Shown here piece after piece: positions 29,413 through 38,140 of a stretch of 64,000 nucleotides of DNA. The DNA lies in assembly GCF_004342485.1 (NCBI RefSeq), contig NZ_SMBU01000020.1, positions 27,938 through 91,937 on the forward strand. Direction: 5' to 3'. The stretch is from Roseateles saccharophilus. GTDB taxonomy: Bacteria; Pseudomonadota; Gammaproteobacteria; Burkholderiales; Burkholderiaceae_C. The position numbers and the translations under genes are program-made. The first letter of the stretch is position 1. Each line of letters opens with the position of its first letter. Below the pieces are notes generated by a model, which worked only from the letters and a program-made list of their open reading frames with translations, ran no database searches and was not told the origin of the DNA.

Positions 29413-30102
29413 TCAGGGGTGGAGGGGCAGGCCGATCACGCGCTCGCGCAGCGCGGTCGGCACGGCGCGGATCAGGCTCTGGATGAAGCCGGCATGGTTG
29501 GCGATGGCCTCGTCCATGTCCGGGTTGACGGAGGAGACGCGCACCAGCATGCCTTCGGGAATCTGCCGCTTGAGGCCGTAGCGCAGCGTGACGAGGCGGC
29601 GCTGCGTGTTGCTGATGGTGACCTCGTCGCCCATCAATACCCAGTAGGTCACCGGTTCGACCTGGCCGCCCAGCGTGGCCACGAGGTGCCGCACCGGGAT
29701 GACGAAGCCCGGCGCCACCTCGAGCTGGCTGTCGCGGCCCCGTTCGACCTTCCAGCCCTGCGCGGCATAGCAGACGTCCGGAACGTGCACGGTGAGGCCG
29801 TCGGACTGATCGCCCCCGTAGGCCACCGACAGCGTGATGCGCACGCCGCGGCGGTTGACGTAGAAGCGCGTCAGCGTCTGGTTGTAGATCTTGTTGAGCA
29901 TCGCCAGTTGGTCGGGCGGCGGCACGACCACGGCGCGCTGGGTATCTTCCATCCATTCGCCGAAGGCCTTGGGAAAGGCGTCTTCCAGCGAGAAGCCCGG
30001 ATGCAGGTCCGACACATGGATGGTGGGCCGCGCCCAGCGTGCCAGCGCGGCGGTGGACAGCATGCCGGCCAGCGCGACCAGCGCGGTGCGTCGGGTCTTC
30101 AT
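29413..30102 (-). CDS. epsI: Exosortase-associated protein EpsI (DUF3485)
   Basis: A 229-aa secreted or membrane-anchored protein. Residues 1-21 (MKTRRTALVALAGMLSTAAL) form a signal/anchor. The rest matches the EpsI/DUF3485 family: PKAFGEWMEDTQ near residue 45, HVPDVCYAAQGW near residue 107 (the conserved PxxCYxxxGW element) and YWVLMGDEVTISN near residue 153. EpsI proteins accompany exosortases, either fused or adjacent. The ATG at 30102 overlaps the xrtB stop (ATGA). Its function in the periplasm is not established. Confidence 0.92.
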   Translation of the reverse strand: MKTRRTALVALAGMLSTAALARWARPTIHVSDLHPGFSLEDAFPKAFGEWMEDTQRAVVVPPPDQLAMLNKIYNQTLTRFYVNRRGVRITLSVAYGGDQSDGLTVHVPDVCYAAQGWKVERGRDSQLEVAPGFVIPVRHLVATLGGQVEPVTYWVLMGDEVTISNTQRRLVTLRYGLKRQIPEGMLVRVSSVNPDMDEAIANHAGFIQSLIRAVPTALRERVIGLPLHP

Positions 30103-31025
30103 GCGACACCGCCCTTGCCAACGCGCCGGTGCACGAAGTTGAACAGGTGGTCCACCGTCAGGATGAGCACCAGCGCGACCAAGAAGAGCACCATGCCGGC
30201 AAAGCCATGCACGAAGCCCTGGCCGGCCTCGTCGCCGAAGTGGTAGGTGACGAGTACGAGGATACACACGCGCACGATGTTGGCGACGAAGGAGATGGGC
30301 ACGATCAGCAGGGCCAGCGCGATGTTCCGCGCCGCGGCCTGGTAGTTCATGATGTTCATGTACAACAGGCCCAGGGCTTCGAGCGTGAACATGGAGTTCA
30401 GGCCTGCGCAGGCATCGGCCACCAGCAGCTGGTAGGGCCCGACGGTGAGCACGACGCCGCTGCGCCCGATGGGGTAGCCGAACGCATACAGCAGGTTGCT
30501 GGCAACGGCGGACACCGCCGACTTCAGCGGCGTGGTGACGGCGATCACCAGCGTGGCTGGCAGCGGCACCATGAAGATCAGGAAGAACAGTGGGAACCAC
30601 AGCAGCCGCACGCCGCACCCGCCCTTGAACAGCAGGATCAGGCCCGCCAGCAGCGGGATCAGCGAGCCCACCTCGAACATCAGCACCGCCTGCGAGCGAC
30701 CGATGACGTAGAGCACGGCGCTGAGCAGCAGCCAGACGCTGGCCCAGCCGGGGCGCGGCTGCGCGGGCAGCGCGGCGAAGGCCTCGCGCTTCATGAACAC
30801 CAGCCACAGCACGACGGCAAAGATGATGGGCCCGTGGCCCTGCTCGTCACGCGACCAGACGGTCTGCAGCAGGTCCTGTGTGGTGGGGCCGTACAGCGCC
30901 AGCAGTCCGATGAGCAGCGGCAGCAGCACGCGCCAGTCGGCCCCTGCGGGCACGGCCTGGCGCACCGTATCGGCGACCCGGCGCATCACTGAGGCGGCCT
31001 GGCCGCCTTGGACATTGGTCTTCAC
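30099..31025 (-). CDS. xrtB: Exosortase B
   Basis: A 308-aa membrane protease/transpeptidase of the exosortase family with about eight hydrophobic segments. The catalytic triad expected for the family is visible: Cys206 in LVADACAGLNSM, Arg252 in NIVRVC and His273 in GFVHGFAG. Surrounding genes (epsI, epsG, epsF, epsE, epsD) are the XrtB-type exopolysaccharide neighbourhood first described in methanolan biosynthesis. The start is GTG at 31025. Exosortases process C-terminal PEP-CTERM-like sorting signals, but no such protein was seen in this window. Confidence 0.94.
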   Translation of the reverse strand: MKTNVQGGQAASVMRRVADTVRQAVPAGADWRVLLPLLIGLLALYGPTTQDLLQTVWSRDEQGHGPIIFAVVLWLVFMKREAFAALPAQPRPGWASVWLLLSAVLYVIGRSQAVLMFEVGSLIPLLAGLILLFKGGCGVRLLWFPLFFLIFMVPLPATLVIAVTTPLKSAVSAVASNLLYAFGYPIGRSGVVLTVGPYQLLVADACAGLNSMFTLEALGLLYMNIMNYQAAARNIALALLIVPISFVANIVRVCILVLVTYHFGDEAGQGFVHGFAGMVLFLVALVLILTVDHLFNFVHRRVGKGGVA

Positions 31026-31043
31026 CGCCGCTCACCGACGCGT

Positions 31044-31922
31044 TCAGAACTCGTTGACGACCGCGCCCAGCAGCTGCGCCGAGCTGCCGGCCAGGCTGGC
31101 CACGAGATCCTGCAGGGCAGAGATCTTGTTCTCATTCTTGCGCGTCAGCACCAGCGCAGCACCGCAACGGGCCGCGACGACACAGGCGTCCGCGCCGAGC
31201 GATGCGGCGGCCGTGTCGATGACGACATGGTCGAACTTGGTCGAGAGCTCGCGGATGAGCAGCGCGAAGGCCGGGCGCTCGATCAGCTCCAGCGGGTTCG
31301 GCGGGATGGGGCCGCAGGGCAGCACGAACAGGCCCGACACGCCTTCGACCGTCTGGATGAGCTGGTTCTCGGCGCGGCCGGACAGCAGCGTGGACAGGCC
31401 CGCGCTGTTGCTCACCTTGAAGACCTCGTGCTGGCGCGGGCCGCGCAGGTCGGCGTCGATGATGAGGGTGCGCCCGCCGAGCTGGGCGAGAGACACGGCG
31501 AGGTTGGCCGCGAAATAGGTCTTGCCGTCGCCGCTCGCGGGGCTGATGACGGCCAGGGCCTGGCGTGCGGCCTCGCCCTGACCCAGCCTCATCGTGACCT
31601 GGCTGCGCACGGCACGGATGGCCTCGGCCTGCACCGAGAAGGGCTGCAACAGCGTGACGAGTTCGGGGCTGGCGAGACGGCGCTCGGCATTGGCCAGCGG
31701 GTAGTGGAACTGCTGGGCCAGTGCGTTCAGAACGTCGTCGGGGCTGGCCAGGCCAAGCGTGATGGCGGCTTCGCCGAAGCGCACGCCATGCTCACGTTGG
31801 TAGCTCAGCACCTTCTCGACCTCGGCGGCGCTGAGATTGCGCGCGTCGCGGATCAGGTCGCCAATCGGACGGTCATGCAGTTCGGCAGGGGCGTTCACGG
31901 GCGCTCCGGAGGTTGCGTTCAT
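31044..31922 (-). CDS. epsG: Chain-length determinant tyrosine kinase EpsG
   Basis: A 292-aa cytoplasmic BY-kinase-like ATPase. Residues 18-80 resemble the MshEN/GSPII-E N-terminal domain (IRDARNLSAAEVEKVL). The Walker A motif SPASGDGKT is at residues 127-135, Walker A' is IIDADLRGPRQ near residue 154, and Walker B is HVVIDTAAA near residue 232. The C-terminus, LGAVVNEF, lacks the tyrosine cluster that classical BY-kinases autophosphorylate. It partners with EpsF to control chain length and export. It starts 5 bp after epsF. Confidence 0.93.
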   Translation of the reverse strand: MNATSGAPVNAPAELHDRPIGDLIRDARNLSAAEVEKVLSYQREHGVRFGEAAITLGLASPDDVLNALAQQFHYPLANAERRLASPELVTLLQPFSVQAEAIRAVRSQVTMRLGQGEAARQALAVISPASGDGKTYFAANLAVSLAQLGGRTLIIDADLRGPRQHEVFKVSNSAGLSTLLSGRAENQLIQTVEGVSGLFVLPCGPIPPNPLELIERPAFALLIRELSTKFDHVVIDTAAASLGADACVVAARCGAALVLTRKNENKISALQDLVASLAGSSAQLLGAVVNEF

Positions 31923-31927
31923 GGGCT

Positions 31928-33358
31928 TCAGGCGGATTTGCCTGGGGCTTGGCCGAGCAGTCTTTGCTGCATCAGATTGGCCTTGGCCGCCCGGCCGAAC
32001 AGGCGGCGCGCATTCGGCGAGGGCAGGACGCCGATGATCGGCAGGGCCACGGCCTGGACCACGTCGTCGGCACCGCGCACGCGGCGGTCCAGCATTTCCA
32101 TCGCCACGACGACGGCCACCGCGAGCAGCGTGCCGGCGAACACGGCCACCGCCATGTTCAGGATGAGCTTGGGCGAGGTCGGCTCCACCGGTGCCACTGC
32201 CTGGGACAGCACCGAGATGTTGCTCTGGGTGGCCATGCTCTCCAGCGTCGTCTGGTTCAGGCGCTGCATGATCTGGTCATAGGTGCGCTGGGCGTTCTCG
32301 ACGTCTCGGGCGAGCACCGAGCCATCGTCGCGCACGGCCTTCATCTGCAGCACCTTGGTACGCTGCGCCTCGAGCTGGGCCTTGATCTCGCCGGCGCGCT
32401 GCTGGTTGATGTTGTTGGCGATGCCCAGCGAACTCGTGACCTTGACGGTTTCGCCGTCGATGCGGGTCTTGAGTTCGGCCAGATTGGCGCGGGTCTCGAC
32501 GACCTGGGGGTTCCTGTCGCCGAGCTTCGCGGTGAGCTCCTGCAGCTTGGCCTCCAGCCGCGCCTGGTCGGCCTTGAGGCCGGCGATCAGCGGGTTGTTG
32601 AGCACCTCCTGCATGCGGTCCGCTCCGGCGCCGCGTGCGGCGGACTGGCGGCTGCCCGAGTCCGAGGCCAGCGATTGCAGCCCGACGTACTGCGTAGAGA
32701 GCTCAGTCAGCCGCGCACTTTCGACGTCCAGCCGCTCGTCCGTGGCGATGATGCCCTTCTCTCGCTGGAACTCGGACAACTTGCTCTGCGCCTTCTCGAG
32801 CCCGTCACGTGCCTCTTTGGCGCGTTGATCGAAAAACGACGAGTAGAGCCGCGCCGGCTCGACGCGCATCTCGATGTTGGTCTCGAGATAGGCCTGCACG
32901 AAGGCATTGGCCAGGGCCGCCGCGAACTTGGGGTCGGCGGCCTTGTAGGTGACGGTGATGACGTTGGACTCGCGCGAGGGCTTCACGTCCAGCGCCTTCT
33001 GGAAGGCGCCGCTGAGCCATTGCTCGATGCTGCCTTCGCCCTTGGTGGCCGCCTGCCACTGCTCGCGGATCTGCGGGTTCTCGGTGAGCTTGAGATTGCG
33101 CACGACCTTGACCGCGACGCGGTCGCTCTGGATCACGTCGATCTGGGTCGCGACCAGGCTGGGATTGATGCCGCCGGAGTACAGGACCGCCGCGAGCGGG
33201 TCGGGCTTGGTCGAGTCGACGACGACGGAAGCCGCCGCGGTATAGCTGCGCGGCCAGACCAGGCTGAGCAGCCCGGCGAGCACGACGATGGCGGCGAACA
33301 CACCGACCGCGACCTTGTAGCGCGCGCGCAGGATCGCCAGGAATTGGACAAAGTTCAT
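31928..33358 (-). CDS. epsF: Chain-length determinant protein EpsF (Wzz/PCP family)
   Basis: A 476-aa polysaccharide co-polymerase. A first transmembrane segment lies at about residues 14-36 (VAVGVFAAIVVLAGLLSLVW) and a second near residue 415 (NMAVAVFAGTLLAVAVVV); between them is a long periplasmic domain with coiled-coil character (residues 170-370). The Wzz-type N-terminal domain has TQIDVIQSDRVAVKVVRNL near residue 85. With EpsG it regulates polymer length and couples to the EpsE channel. The ATG at 33358 was preferred over the longer frame to 33415 because it places the short cytoplasmic N-terminus correctly. Confidence 0.94.
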   Translation of the reverse strand: MNFVQFLAILRARYKVAVGVFAAIVVLAGLLSLVWPRSYTAAASVVVDSTKPDPLAAVLYSGGINPSLVATQIDVIQSDRVAVKVVRNLKLTENPQIREQWQAATKGEGSIEQWLSGAFQKALDVKPSRESNVITVTYKAADPKFAAALANAFVQAYLETNIEMRVEPARLYSSFFDQRAKEARDGLEKAQSKLSEFQREKGIIATDERLDVESARLTELSTQYVGLQSLASDSGSRQSAARGAGADRMQEVLNNPLIAGLKADQARLEAKLQELTAKLGDRNPQVVETRANLAELKTRIDGETVKVTSSLGIANNINQQRAGEIKAQLEAQRTKVLQMKAVRDDGSVLARDVENAQRTYDQIMQRLNQTTLESMATQSNISVLSQAVAPVEPTSPKLILNMAVAVFAGTLLAVAVVVAMEMLDRRVRGADDVVQAVALPIIGVLPSPNARRLFGRAAKANLMQQRLLGQAPGKSA

Positions 33359-33377
33359 CGCTGGATCCCAGAAAAGA

Positions 33378-34205
33378 TCAGAACAGGCTTTCCTTGACGT
33401 AGACCACGTCGCCATCCTTGACGCCGTCGTCCATCGCCGGCTGCATGACCTGCACCTTGCCGTCCGCGGACTTTCGGTGCACGCGGATGCCGCGCTCGGT
33501 GCCGCGCTGGGTCAGGCCGCCGCCGGCGGCGAGCACCTGCATCAGCGTCATGCCGCGCTCAAGGCGCATCGGGCCGGGGCGCTGCACTTCGCCGTAGATG
33601 TAGACGATGGGCGCGCGGTCGACCCAGAGCACGTCGCCGTTCTGGATCAGCACGTCGCTGGCGGCGCGGTCGCTGTTGGCCGCGAAGACGCTGGGCAGAT
33701 CGATTTCCAGGCGCAGGGGCTTGCCGTCGCGCATGCCGGTCAGCACGAGCTGGTCGCCGCCGGTGCTGGCCACGCCGCCGGCGTTGGCCAGCAGGTCGGT
33801 CACGCGCATGTCGGCCGTCTCGATGGGGAAGCGGCCCGGGCGGTTGACCTGGCCGAGCACGCTGGCCTGGTTGCCCTTGACCTGCAGCAGCACCAGCGTG
33901 ACCTGGGGCTGCTTGACGTAGTTGCCGTTCCTCAGGCCGTCGGCGATGAGCTTCTCGGCGGCGCTGACGCCCAGGCCACCGATCCGCACATTGCCCAGCA
34001 GCGGGTAGCTGATGACGCCGGTCTCGGAGACGCGGGTCTCGAGCGTCAGGTCGGGGTTCTGGTAGACGACGACGCGCACGACGTCACCCGCGCCGAGCCT
34101 GTACTCGGCCGCCGCCGCACCGGCCGCCGCGCCGGCCTGGGCCTGGGCGCCAAGGCCGCCGAGGCCCAGCACCGCCGCGATGAGGAGGTGATGCAGGCGG
34201 ATCAT
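33378..34205 (-). CDS. epsE: Polysaccharide export outer-membrane protein EpsE (Wza-like)
   Basis: A 275-aa secreted protein with a signal peptide (residues 1 to about 24, ending AQAQAG) and no lipobox. A Poly_export domain starts EYRLGAGDVVRVVVYQNPDL near residue 34; an SLBB domain follows near residue 105 with QVNRPGRFPIETADM, and a second SLBB-like repeat with GEVQRPGPMRLERG near residue 205. It is the periplasmic/outer-membrane export channel component. Its start overlaps the epsD stop by 4 bp and it is 19 bp upstream of epsF. Confidence 0.94.
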   Translation of the reverse strand: MIRLHHLLIAAVLGLGGLGAQAQAGAAAGAAAAEYRLGAGDVVRVVVYQNPDLTLETRVSETGVISYPLLGNVRIGGLGVSAAEKLIADGLRNGNYVKQPQVTLVLLQVKGNQASVLGQVNRPGRFPIETADMRVTDLLANAGGVASTGGDQLVLTGMRDGKPLRLEIDLPSVFAANSDRAASDVLIQNGDVLWVDRAPIVYIYGEVQRPGPMRLERGMTLMQVLAAGGGLTQRGTERGIRVHRKSADGKVQVMQPAMDDGVKDGDVVYVKESLF

Positions 34206-35164
34206 TTCAGCCCCATGCCCTTGGAGATGGAGGCGGAATCAAGACCGCTGGCGGCCGGCGCCGGCGCTTCGCTGGCCGCCGGTGCCGTCACGGCCGGAGC
34301 GCTGGCGGGCGCCTCGGCGGGTTGCGCGAACTTGCCGACATATTCGATCTTGGAGCTGTCACGCAGCGCCTTCAGGTCCTTCTGCATGGCCTCGGCGCGG
34401 CGCTGGTTCAGCAGGAAGGCCTCGATGGCCGGGCGGGCGCGGGCCTCGTCGACGGGCTGCGCACGCGAGCCGACCAGGGTCAGCACGGTCAGGCCGGCAG
34501 GATTGGGGCTGACGACGGAGTCGCCGTCCTTCATCTTCGCGATGTTGTCCAGGCTGGACAGCGGCAGCTGCTCCGCGGCGCGCAGGGCCTGGCTGCCGGC
34601 GAAGTGGTATTCGTTGGACTTCAGGAAATCGACGAACTCGGTGATGCTCTTGGCCGCGCCCAGCTTGGCGCGGATAGCCTCGAACTGCTCGGGCCTGGCC
34701 TCGATGTTGAGTTCCTGCAGGCTGTAGATGCGCCGTTCCTTGAAGAGGGCCGGCTTGTCGGCGTAGTACTTGGCGATCTCGTCGTTGCCCGGCTTGGCAA
34801 CGGCCTCGCCGACGCGCTCGGCATAGGCCCGCGCAATGATTTCGCGCTTGGCGGCCTCGATCTGCTCCACAACGCGCGGGTCGCGGTCGAGCTTCTGCTC
34901 CTGCGCCTTCTGGACGGCGAGCTCCTGGTCGATCAGGCGCTCCAGCACCTGGCGGCCGGCAGCCTCGGCCTGCTCGGGCTTAAGCCCGGGCTGGCGCTGC
35001 AGCACGAAGTTGATCTGGTGGACGGTGATTTCTTCCTTGTTGACCTTGGCCGCGGTCTGGGAGGCCTTGTCACCTTTGTCGCCACCGCAGGCGACGAGCA
35101 GCGCGGCGGCCGCGACGACGGCCAACAGCAGTGGCGCCCGGGGGTTGATCAGTTGGTTTGCCAT
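34202..35164 (-). CDS. epsD: EpsD family peptidyl-prolyl cis-trans isomerase, lipoprotein
   Basis: A 320-aa SurA-like lipoprotein and the first gene of the eps operon. The signal peptide ends in a lipobox, LLVAC, with the cysteine at residue 29. The N-terminal helical region (for example PGLKPEQAEAAGRQVLERLIDQELAVQ, read as separate helices) and KYYADKPALFKERRIY resemble SurA/PrsA chaperones; a weak rotamase-like region follows, ending with an Ala/Pro-rich tail. The ATG at 35164 was chosen because it gives the signal peptide. It likely folds or inserts EpsE in the periplasm (inference). The upstream 450 bp should hold the operon promoter. Confidence 0.9.
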   Translation of the reverse strand: MANQLINPRAPLLLAVVAAAALLVACGGDKGDKASQTAAKVNKEEITVHQINFVLQRQPGLKPEQAEAAGRQVLERLIDQELAVQKAQEQKLDRDPRVVEQIEAAKREIIARAYAERVGEAVAKPGNDEIAKYYADKPALFKERRIYSLQELNIEARPEQFEAIRAKLGAAKSITEFVDFLKSNEYHFAGSQALRAAEQLPLSSLDNIAKMKDGDSVVSPNPAGLTVLTLVGSRAQPVDEARARPAIEAFLLNQRRAEAMQKDLKALRDSSKIEYVGKFAQPAEAPASAPAVTAPAASEAPAPAASGLDSASISKGMGLK

Positions 35165-35617
35165 CTGTTTCACGGTCCTTGTTATGCAGAGGAAGGGCAC
35201 CCAGCCCGGGGTCAGCGAACGAGTGTAGCGGTGGGATATGTCGCTTCTGTGGGGGCTCGCGACCCCACAAAAGGCTTCGCTTCGAGCTCACGGTTAGAGC
35301 GATTTCAAGGCAGAAGTTCCCTGGCCCCCACGTTCGTGGGGGACGCGATCCGACGCCTGCGGAAACCGCCTCCCGGCGGTCCGGATTTCAATGGCGCAGG
35401 GCGCGTGATTCAGGGCCTTGCGGGCCGAGCGCCGGGCCTGCCAATGGCCAGAGGCCATCGGCCTTGCGTAGGCACAAGCAGTCCGCAGGGACTGCCTGTG
35501 TCCGACTCCAGTTCCCAAGCCGGCCCGCGCTGGCGAAGTGCTCGGGGCCGATGCCGCGGGCACCGCCGCCCCCGCGGGGGGCGGACCAGCGTACCCGCCG
35601 GGTCGGGGGGCCTCAAT
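35165..35617. repeat. Intergenic hairpin/repeat cluster upstream of the eps operon
   Basis: These 453 bp lie between the ubiE stop and the epsD start, both on the minus strand. No gene is supported. Inverted repeats are obvious: TGTGGGG/CCCCACA at 35248-35254 and 35263-35269, CCCCCACG/CGTGGGGG at 35325-35342 with a 2-base loop, ATGGCC/GGCCAT at 35444-35458 and GCAGTCC/GGACTGC at 35478-35495. The word CCCAAGCCGGCCCGC at 35514-35528 recurs exactly at 36808-36822. The region resembles short interspersed repeats of betaproteobacteria and must also carry the epsD promoter; none has a T-tract on either strand. Confidence 0.6.
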
Positions 35618-36349
35618 TCAACATTTGATGCCGGCGTGCAAGGCGACGAGGCCGGCGCTGAGGTTGTGCACATCGACATGGCCGAAGCCGGCCGTCTTCA
35701 TCATGGCCTTGAGCGTGGCCTGGTCGGGGTGCATGCGGATGGACTCGGCCAGGTAGCGGTAGCTCTCGGCGTCGCCGGCGAACAGCGAGCCCAGCTTGGG
35801 CAGGATGTTGAAGGAGTACCAGTCGTAGGGCTTCTTCAGCGGCTCGGCGATCTTGGAGAACTCCAGCACCAGCAGCCGGCCACCCGGTTTGAGCACGCGG
35901 CACATCTCGGCCAGGGCCTGGTCCTTGTGCGTCATGTTGCGCAGGCCGAAGGCCACGCTGACGAGGTCGAAGCTCTCGCTCTTGAAAGGCAGCTTCTCGG
36001 CGTCGGCCAGGCTGGTGGGCAGGATCAGGCCTTCGTCCAGCAGCCGGTTGCGGCCCTGGCGCAGCATGGCCTCGTTGATGTCGGTGTGGACGACGACGCC
36101 CGTCTCACCCACCTTGCGGGCGAAGGCGCGCGACAGATCGCCGGTGCCGCCGGCGATGTCGAGCACGCGCTCGCCCGGCTTCAGGTTGGCCACCTGCACG
36201 GTGTAGGCCTTCCAGGCCCGGTGCATGCCGGCCGACATCAGGTCGTTCATCAGGTCGTACTTGGACGCGACCGAGTCGAAGACGCCGCGGACCTTGCCGG
36301 CCTTCTCGGCCTCGTCGACCGTGCTGAAACCAAAGTGCGTCTGTGTCAT
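35618..36349 (-). CDS. ubiE: Demethylmenaquinone/2-methoxy-6-polyprenylbenzoquinol methyltransferase
   Basis: A 243-aa class I SAM methyltransferase for the C-methylation step of ubiquinone (and menaquinone) synthesis. The N-terminus [19 protein letters not shown], the SAM site [15 protein letters not shown] near residue 62 and [16 protein letters not shown] near residue 135 are diagnostic. [12 protein letters not shown] near residue 177 is another family landmark. Normal length. It is 7 bp downstream of a DUF971 gene, a conserved pairing in betaproteobacteria, so the two are probably co-transcribed. Confidence 0.97.
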   Translation of the reverse strand: MTQTHFGFSTVDEAEKAGKVRGVFDSVASKYDLMNDLMSAGMHRAWKAYTVQVANLKPGERVLDIAGGTGDLSRAFARKVGETGVVVHTDINEAMLRQGRNRLLDEGLILPTSLADAEKLPFKSESFDLVSVAFGLRNMTHKDQALAEMCRVLKPGGRLLVLEFSKIAEPLKKPYDWYSFNILPKLGSLFAGDAESYRYLAESIRMHPDQATLKAMMKTAGFGHVDVHNLSAGLVALHAGIKC

Positions 36350-36356
36350 GGCGATG

Positions 36357-36749
36357 TCAATGCGAATGGCAGGAGCCGCCGGCCTTCACCGGCATGGCGT
36401 CGTCGCGGCCCTTGCCGGCGGCGGCCAGGCGGGCCTCGTAGTCGCGCCAGAGGGCCGCCTGCTGGCTGCCGAGCTTGTAGAGATAGTCCCAGGTGAACAG
36501 GCCGCTGGCATGGCCGTCGGAGAACTCGGGGCGCACGGCGTAGTGGCCGACCGGCTCCAGGCCCGTGATCAGCACGTCGCGCTTGCCGGTCTGCAGCACT
36601 TCCTGGCCCGGGCCGTGGCCCATGACCTCGGCGGACGGGCTGTAGACGCGCATCAGCTCGAAGGGGATTTGAAAGCGCGCACCGTCGTCGAAGGCGATCT
36701 CCAGCACGCGGGACTGCTGGTGGACGGTGATTTCGGTGGGCGTGGCCAT
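36357..36749 (-). CDS. DUF971 (gamma-butyrobetaine hydroxylase-like N-terminal) protein
   Basis: A 130-aa protein matching the DUF971 family. [25 protein letters not shown] near residues 16-40, here interrupted for brevity, carries the pattern L-x-F-x-D-G plus P-x-x-x-x-R-x-x-S-P-(S/C); [17 protein letters not shown] near residue 65 and GLFTWDYLY near residue 83 complete the domain. The tail ends GGSCHSH, with a cysteine and two histidines. DUF971 proteins are small and often Fe-S or metal related, but their role is not settled. It precedes ubiE by 7 bp. Confidence 0.9.
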   Translation of the reverse strand: MATPTEITVHQQSRVLEIAFDDGARFQIPFELMRVYSPSAEVMGHGPGQEVLQTGKRDVLITGLEPVGHYAVRPEFSDGHASGLFTWDYLYKLGSQQAALWRDYEARLAAAGKGRDDAMPVKAGGSCHSH

Positions 36750-37002
36750 GCCGTGAGTGTCCCTCAGTTATCCGGGTTCCATGAACCGCGGACCGGCACC
36801 GGGCCGCCCCAAGCCGGCCCGCAGGCGATGTGCTTGCGGCTCAATGCCGCAAGCGTCGCCGTCCCCCTGGGGGCTGAGCCCGGACACGTTGAGCCCAGTG
36901 GGCTCGACGTGCCTGGCGAAGAGCTGCGGCACTGTCCGCAGCGCGGTCTGCAAGACCGACGAGGCTTGCCCGCGTTCAGCGCGGCGAGACTGGGCGAGGG
37001 GC
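36750..37002. repeat. Intergenic hairpin/repeat cluster between DUF971 and pstS
   Basis: These 253 bp hold no supported gene. GCTTGCGGC/GCCGCAAGC at 36832-36854 forms a 9-bp stem with a 5-base loop, CCCCC/GGGGG sits at 36863-36873, and GAGCCCA/TGGGCTC at 36891-36905 is almost a perfect palindrome. CCCAAGCCGGCCCGC at 36808-36822 is identical to a word in the cluster at 35514-35528. The region may act as a pstS terminator or be a mobile-type short repeat. Confidence 0.55.
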
Positions 37003-38049
37003 TCAAAACGACTGGTAGACCGGCAGCTTGCCGTCCTTGGGCTTGACCTGGGTGAAGCGCGCGGCCAGGCGCGACTGCACGCTGATCGGCAGCGGCGCGA
37101 AGCCGGTGCCGCGGGTCAGCTCGTCGCCGTGCATGAAGCTCCAGTACAGGAACTTGAGCGCGCCCAGCGCCTGCGGCGCGGTGGCCGGCTCGGCATCGAC
37201 CAGCACGAAGCTGGTCAGCGTGATCGGCCAGGCCTCGCTGCCCGGCCGGTCCAGCAGCGTCGCGAGGTCGTCGCCCTGGCGGTGCATGTCGCTTTCGAGG
37301 ATGGCGGCGCGGAAGCCCGCTTCCGTCGGCAGCACGAAGTGGCCGGCCACGTTGCGCAGCTTCACGGCCACGAGCTTGTCGCGCAGCACGCGGTCGTAGG
37401 AGACGTAGGCGATGGCGCCCGGCGTGGCGCGCAGCTTCTGCACCATGCCGTCGTTGCCCTCGGCCTTCAGCGGCTCGCCGGGCCAGGCCGGCGACTGGCC
37501 GGCACCGACCTCGGTCTTGAAGGCCGCCGAGGCACCCGCCAGGTAGCGGGTGAAGCCGTCCGTCGTGCCGGACTTCTCGGCGCGCACGACGCGCCGGATG
37601 GCCAGGCCCGGCAGGCCCACGCCCGGGTTCAGCGCGGCGATGCGGCCATCGTTCCAGGCCTTGATGCGGCCCTGGAAGATGTCGGCCAGCACTGCGCCGT
37701 CCAGTTGCAGGGGCGCGCCCAGGCCGGGCAGGTTGACGACCGGCACGACGCCGCCAACCAGCATCGGGATCTGCACCAGATGCTGCTTGGCCAGCTCGGC
37801 CGGCGGCAGCGGCGCGTCCGTGCCGCCGAAATCGACTTTGCGGGCGGTGATCTGCTTGATGCCGTCGCCCGAGCCGGTGCCCTTGTAGGCGACCGTGCCG
37901 CCGCCGGCCTTCGCGAAGGCCTTGGCCCAGGTCTCGTAGACCTGGGACGGGAAGGTGGCGCCCTGGCCCTGCACGGCCTGGGAGAAGGCGGGAGCGGCAA
38001 GCAGCAGCGAGGCCGCGAGGGTCGGAATCAGGCGCTGGAGGACGGACAT
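37003..38049 (-). CDS. pstS: Phosphate ABC transporter substrate-binding protein
   Basis: A 348-aa periplasmic phosphate receptor with a signal peptide (residues 1-24, ending APAFSQA). QGQGATFPSQVYETWAKAF near residue 28, YKGTGSGDGIKQI near residue 55 and DFGGTDAPLP near residue 73 form the phosphate-binding N-terminal lobe; KSGTTDGFTRYLAG near residue 158 is the second binding loop. pstC, pstA and pstB are not adjacent, so this may be a second receptor or a dispersed pst system. No PhoB box was recognised in the 90 bp before the start. Confidence 0.93.
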   Translation of the reverse strand: MSVLQRLIPTLAASLLLAAPAFSQAVQGQGATFPSQVYETWAKAFAKAGGGTVAYKGTGSGDGIKQITARKVDFGGTDAPLPPAELAKQHLVQIPMLVGGVVPVVNLPGLGAPLQLDGAVLADIFQGRIKAWNDGRIAALNPGVGLPGLAIRRVVRAEKSGTTDGFTRYLAGASAAFKTEVGAGQSPAWPGEPLKAEGNDGMVQKLRATPGAIAYVSYDRVLRDKLVAVKLRNVAGHFVLPTEAGFRAAILESDMHRQGDDLATLLDRPGSEAWPITLTSFVLVDAEPATAPQALGALKFLYWSFMHGDELTRGTGFAPLPISVQSRLAARFTQVKPKDGKLPVYQSF

Positions 38050-38140
38050 GGCCGGGAGCTGGGATCTTGGTGAAAACCCGCAATCATGCCCTGTGTCTTC
38101 CGGCGAGCCGGCCCGCCGGACGATCTAATCTTGCATTTCC

